NCBI GenBank assembly: GCA_038253135.1
Contig: JBBSHJ010000003.1
Location: forward strand, 12,711-76,710
Length of the DNA: 64,000 bases
Direction: 5' to 3'
Source: JBBSHJ01 sp038253135
GTDB lineage: Bacteria > Actinomycetota > Actinomycetes > Mycobacteriales > QHCD01
In this document: one piece after another, positions 61,559 through 64,000 of the stretch
How the letters are laid out: each line of letters starts with the position of its first letter
Position numbering within the stretch: the stretch's first letter is position 1
Program-made: the position numbers and the translations under genes
The notes under the pieces: model-generated
What the model was told of the DNA's origin: nothing
Seen by the model: the letters and a program-made list of their open reading frames with translations, nothing else
Databases searched by the model: none

Positions 61559-63743
61559 CGCTCTCCGGGGCGGGCGAGGGCATCGACCTCAACAACAGTT
61601 GGGCCACGTCGAGCACCTCGACGTCCGAGCGCGCCTGCCCCGCGGCCTGCTTCTGGGTAATCGCATCGGAGAGCATCACCATGCAGTAGGGGCAGGCGGT
61701 CGACACCACGTCGGGATCGAGCCCGAGCGCCTCGTCGACCCGCTCGGTGCTGATCCGCTTGCCGATCCGCTCCTCCATCCACATGCGTGCCCCGCCCGCG
61801 CCGCAGCAGAAACCGCGCTCCTTGCACCGGTGCATTTCCTGCGATCTCAGCCCTGGCACGGCGTCGAGGACGTCCCGTGGCGGTGTGTAGATCTTGTTGT
61901 GCCGGCCCAGGTAGCACGGGTCGTGATAGGTCACCGACGTGTTGACCGGCTGCACCGGTGTGAGTCGGCCCTCCTCGACGAGCTTTCCGAGCAATTGCGT
62001 GTGGTGTACGACGTCGAAGGTGCCGCCGAGCTGCGGGTATTCGTTCGCGAGGGTATTGAAGCAATGCGGGCAGGTGGCGACGATCTTCCTTACCTTGGCG
62101 TCGGTGAGGGTTTCCACATTCTGTTGCGCGAGCAGCTGGAAAACGAATTCGTTGCCCAGGCGGCGGGCCGGATCACCGGTGCATGTCTCACCCTCACCGA
62201 GAATGGCGAAGCGTACCCCGGCGATGTGCAGCAATTCGGCGACCGCACGGCTGACCTTCTGGGACCGATCCTCGAAGGCGCCGGCGCAACCGACCCAGAA
62301 GAGGTATTCGACGTCCTCGGGCATCTCGCCGTCGAGGCGGGGGATCTCGAAATCGAGACCCTTCGTCCAGTCCGCTCGCGCCCGCGCCGGCATGCCCCAC
62401 GGATTGCCGGCCTTCTCCAGATTTCGGAGCAGCACGCCGGCCTCGGACGGGAACGAGCCCTCGACCAGCACCTGGAACCGGCGGAGGTCCACGATGTGGT
62501 CGACGTGCTCGATATCGACCGGACATTGCTCGACACAGGCGCCACACGTCGTACACGACCAGAGCACGTCCGGGTCGATGACGCCGCCCTCCTCGAGAGA
62601 TCCGACGAGCGGGCGGACGGCCTGCTCCGGGCCCGAGCCGGGAACGCGGCCGAAACCGGATTCGGGAACGCCGTGCGCGGGCACGACGCCGGCGACGTCG
62701 ACCGAGCCCTGCGCGGGCATCTCGGCGTCACCGAGCAGGTACGGCGCCTTGGCGAACAGGTGGTCGCGCAAATCCATGACCAGCAGCTTGGGCGACAGCG
62801 GCTTGCCGGTATTCCACGCCGGGCACTGCGACTGGCAGCGGCCGCATTCTGTGCAGGTCGCCAGGTCGAGCATTCCCTTCCAGGTGAAATCCTCGATCTT
62901 GCCGCGACCGAAGATGTCGTCCTCACCCGGATTCTCGAAGTCGATCGGCTTTCCGCCGGATTCCATCGGAAGCAACGCGCCGAGGGCGATCGGCTCGCGC
63001 TTCGTCGTGACGTTGATCGGCGCGAGGGCGATGTGCAGGTGCTTGGAATAGACGACGAAGACCAGAAAGCCGAGCACGACGGCGAGCTGGGCGAGGATGA
63101 AGCCCGTCTCGACCGTCTCGTTGGCATCGCGACCCAGCGGATGCAGGGCCCGGCCCACGGCGTACGACGCGAACGTCCATTTGCTGCGCCCGTACGGAAA
63201 GACACCGGTGACCAGCTGCGCGCCGCGGTAGCTGAGCAGGGTGACGATGACCGCAGCGATCAGGCCGAGCACCCCCCACGCGGCCCGTGTGTGCGAGCCG
63301 TAGAAGCGGGACTCTCGCTGCTCGCGCTCGGGTCCGTGCCGCAGGCGGATGATCGCGAAGGCGATTACGCCGGCCAGGACGGCAACCGCGAAGAAGTCCT
63401 CGAGGAATCCGACCCAGCGCCAGTGGCCGATGCCGGGGATCGCGAAGTCGCGGTCGAAGAGCGCGCCGTAGGCCTCGACGATGGTCAGCAGCAGCACGAT
63501 GAAGCCCCAGAACGTCATCGCGTGCGCGGCTCCCGGCACCGACCATTTCAACAGCCGACGCTGCCCGAACACCTCGACGGCATGGGTGCGCAGCCGCACG
63601 GCCATGCCGCCTGTGCGGCCGTGATCCGGCTGCCCGGTCCTGAGCAACCGGTAGAGCCACCACACCCGCCGCCCCGCGATGGCGGCGGCGGCGGCGGTCA
63701 AGACCAGACCGACGACGATGCGAACGACCACGCGCCGGCTCAC
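61530..63743 (-). CDS. Membrane iron-sulfur oxidoreductase with CCG domains (Rv0338c-like)
   Basis: Protein of 737 residues: five to six N-terminal helices (about 1-240), two 4Fe-4S ferredoxin motifs (CTECGRCQSQCPAWNTG and CTTCGACVEQCPVDIEH), then a heterodisulfide-reductase-type region with two CCG domains (CPHCFNTLANEYPQLGG; CKERGFCCGAGGARMWMEE). It links membrane electron carriers to a soluble redox partner; the physiological substrate is unknown. The GTG at 63743 is directly abutted by GAGGAG, so the GTG at 63731 with that site 11 bases upstream is an alternative start. Confidence 0.9.
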   Translation of the reverse strand: MSRRVVVRIVVGLVLTAAAAAIAGRRVWWLYRLLRTGQPDHGRTGGMAVRLRTHAVEVFGQRRLLKWSVPGAAHAMTFWGFIVLLLTIVEAYGALFDRDFAIPGIGHWRWVGFLEDFFAVAVLAGVIAFAIIRLRHGPEREQRESRFYGSHTRAAWGVLGLIAAVIVTLLSYRGAQLVTGVFPYGRSKWTFASYAVGRALHPLGRDANETVETGFILAQLAVVLGFLVFVVYSKHLHIALAPINVTTKREPIALGALLPMESGGKPIDFENPGEDDIFGRGKIEDFTWKGMLDLATCTECGRCQSQCPAWNTGKPLSPKLLVMDLRDHLFAKAPYLLGDAEMPAQGSVDVAGVVPAHGVPESGFGRVPGSGPEQAVRPLVGSLEEGGVIDPDVLWSCTTCGACVEQCPVDIEHVDHIVDLRRFQVLVEGSFPSEAGVLLRNLEKAGNPWGMPARARADWTKGLDFEIPRLDGEMPEDVEYLFWVGCAGAFEDRSQKVSRAVAELLHIAGVRFAILGEGETCTGDPARRLGNEFVFQLLAQQNVETLTDAKVRKIVATCPHCFNTLANEYPQLGGTFDVVHHTQLLGKLVEEGRLTPVQPVNTSVTYHDPCYLGRHNKIYTPPRDVLDAVPGLRSQEMHRCKERGFCCGAGGARMWMEERIGKRISTERVDEALGLDPDVVSTACPYCMVMLSDAITQKQAAGQARSDVEVLDVAQLLLRSMPSPAPESDDGSDARNH

Positions 63744-63910
63744 CTCCTCGGCCGCTGACTACCCGGCCCGGCGAGCGTAACCGGCGCGCACCGCCGGCGC
63801 CGTGCCCGCTCACCAGCCCACCTCACCAGCCGCACCACCGCCGAGTGATGCAGCTCACCCCAGGGTTGGGAGTTGCCGGCGTAACCGTTAGCGTTAGTGA
63901 GGAAGGAAGC

Positions 63911-64000
63911 ATGAGTCCGTCTGACTCAACCCTGCCGGACACGCTGTGGCGTCCCGGCAGCAAACCTGTGAAGCACGCATACCAACGAACTGTGAGGTTC
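63911..64000 (+). CDS. Unidentified gene, 5' part only
   Basis: An ATG with a strong ribosome-binding site (GAGGAAGGAAGC) opens a frame of 30 codons (MSPSDSTLPDTLWRPGSKP...) that runs off the window. Too short to assign. It is divergent from the iron-sulfur oxidoreductase. Confidence 0.6.
   Translation, partial: MSPSDSTLPDTLWRPGSKPVKHAYQRTVRF

Noticed and set aside
61440..63758. 772-codon plus-strand frame
   Set aside because: Antisense to the iron-sulfur oxidoreductase, whose cysteine motifs are unambiguous.

Overview
This window is high-GC, gene-dense DNA from an actinomycete. The family content says so: an F420-type luciferase-like oxidoreductase, a SAM-IV riboswitch, a c-di-AMP (ydaO-type) riboswitch leading a resuscitation-factor-like muralytic enzyme, a DUF222/HNH (13E12-type) protein, a MoeY/Rv1355c-like protein next to an Rv1354c-like GAF-GGDEF-EAL protein, and an Rv0338c-like membrane iron-sulfur oxidoreductase. 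The genus cannot be fixed from sequence reading alone. The mix resembles the relatives of Mycobacteriales, Nakamurellales and Jatrophihabitantales.

Layout. 1-6.2 kb: a polyol/sugar ABC importer operon (ATPase cut by the window edge, two permeases, lipoprotein binding protein) with an erythritol/threitol-type dehydrogenase, transcribed divergently from a SorC-family regulator whose upstream region carries perfect palindromes. 6.2-8.5 kb: a polysaccharide deacetylase-like lipoprotein and a YncE-like propeller lipoprotein preceded by a BlaI-like palindrome. 8.5-13.4 kb: a translationally coupled operon of a lipoprotein, two ABC ATPases and one large FtsX/MacB permease. 13.5-16.5 kb: a histidine kinase and a response regulator arranged tail to tail, then a lipoprotein. 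16.5-21.1 kb: a TrmH-type methyltransferase, a double-length altronate dehydratase-like protein, a phosphotransferase and tRNA-Ser(TGA). 21.1-23.8 kb: a processive GT2 synthase with a tiny membrane partner under an AT-rich promoter, an FMN alpha-hydroxyacid oxidase and a strong terminator. 23.8-29.3 kb: Rpf-LysM protein under a c-di-AMP riboswitch, a SufS-like protein under a SAM-IV riboswitch, tRNA-Ser(GCT), an LLM oxidoreductase, a PDZ-less HtrA protease and tRNA-Arg(ACG).

29.3-36.7 kb is a gene graveyard just downstream of tRNA-Arg. It holds a methyltransferase with an early stop, a DinB remnant, a frameshifted propeller gene, a truncated PhyH gene and a frameshifted DUF5655 gene, mixed with intact genes (AAA ATPase, DUF1059/ABM protein, Gfo/Idh/MocA dehydrogenase, SDR epimerase). 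37-49.4 kb: a DUF222/HNH gene, a DUF6328 membrane protein, a paired ABC exporter, a MOSC protein, an aldo/keto reductase, soluble transhydrogenase, a DUF421 protein, a PAP2 phosphatase and a MarR regulator divergent from YceI.

49.5-58 kb: a HelD/HelR-like RNA polymerase-recycling ATPase and a gene of unknown function, then the most interesting block. This is an overlapping four-gene operon of a GNAT/acyl-amino-acid-synthase-like protein, an E1(ThiF)-nitroreductase fusion, a GAF-GGDEF-EAL c-di-GMP enzyme and a MarR regulator. 58-64 kb: an intact DinB protein, remnants of a dienelactone hydrolase and of a tyrosine recombinase that ends inside tRNA-Gly(CCC), then dcd, a membrane-anchored protein, adenosine deaminase, the Fe-S oxidoreductase and the start of one more gene.

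All family calls were made by eye from motifs. No database search was run.
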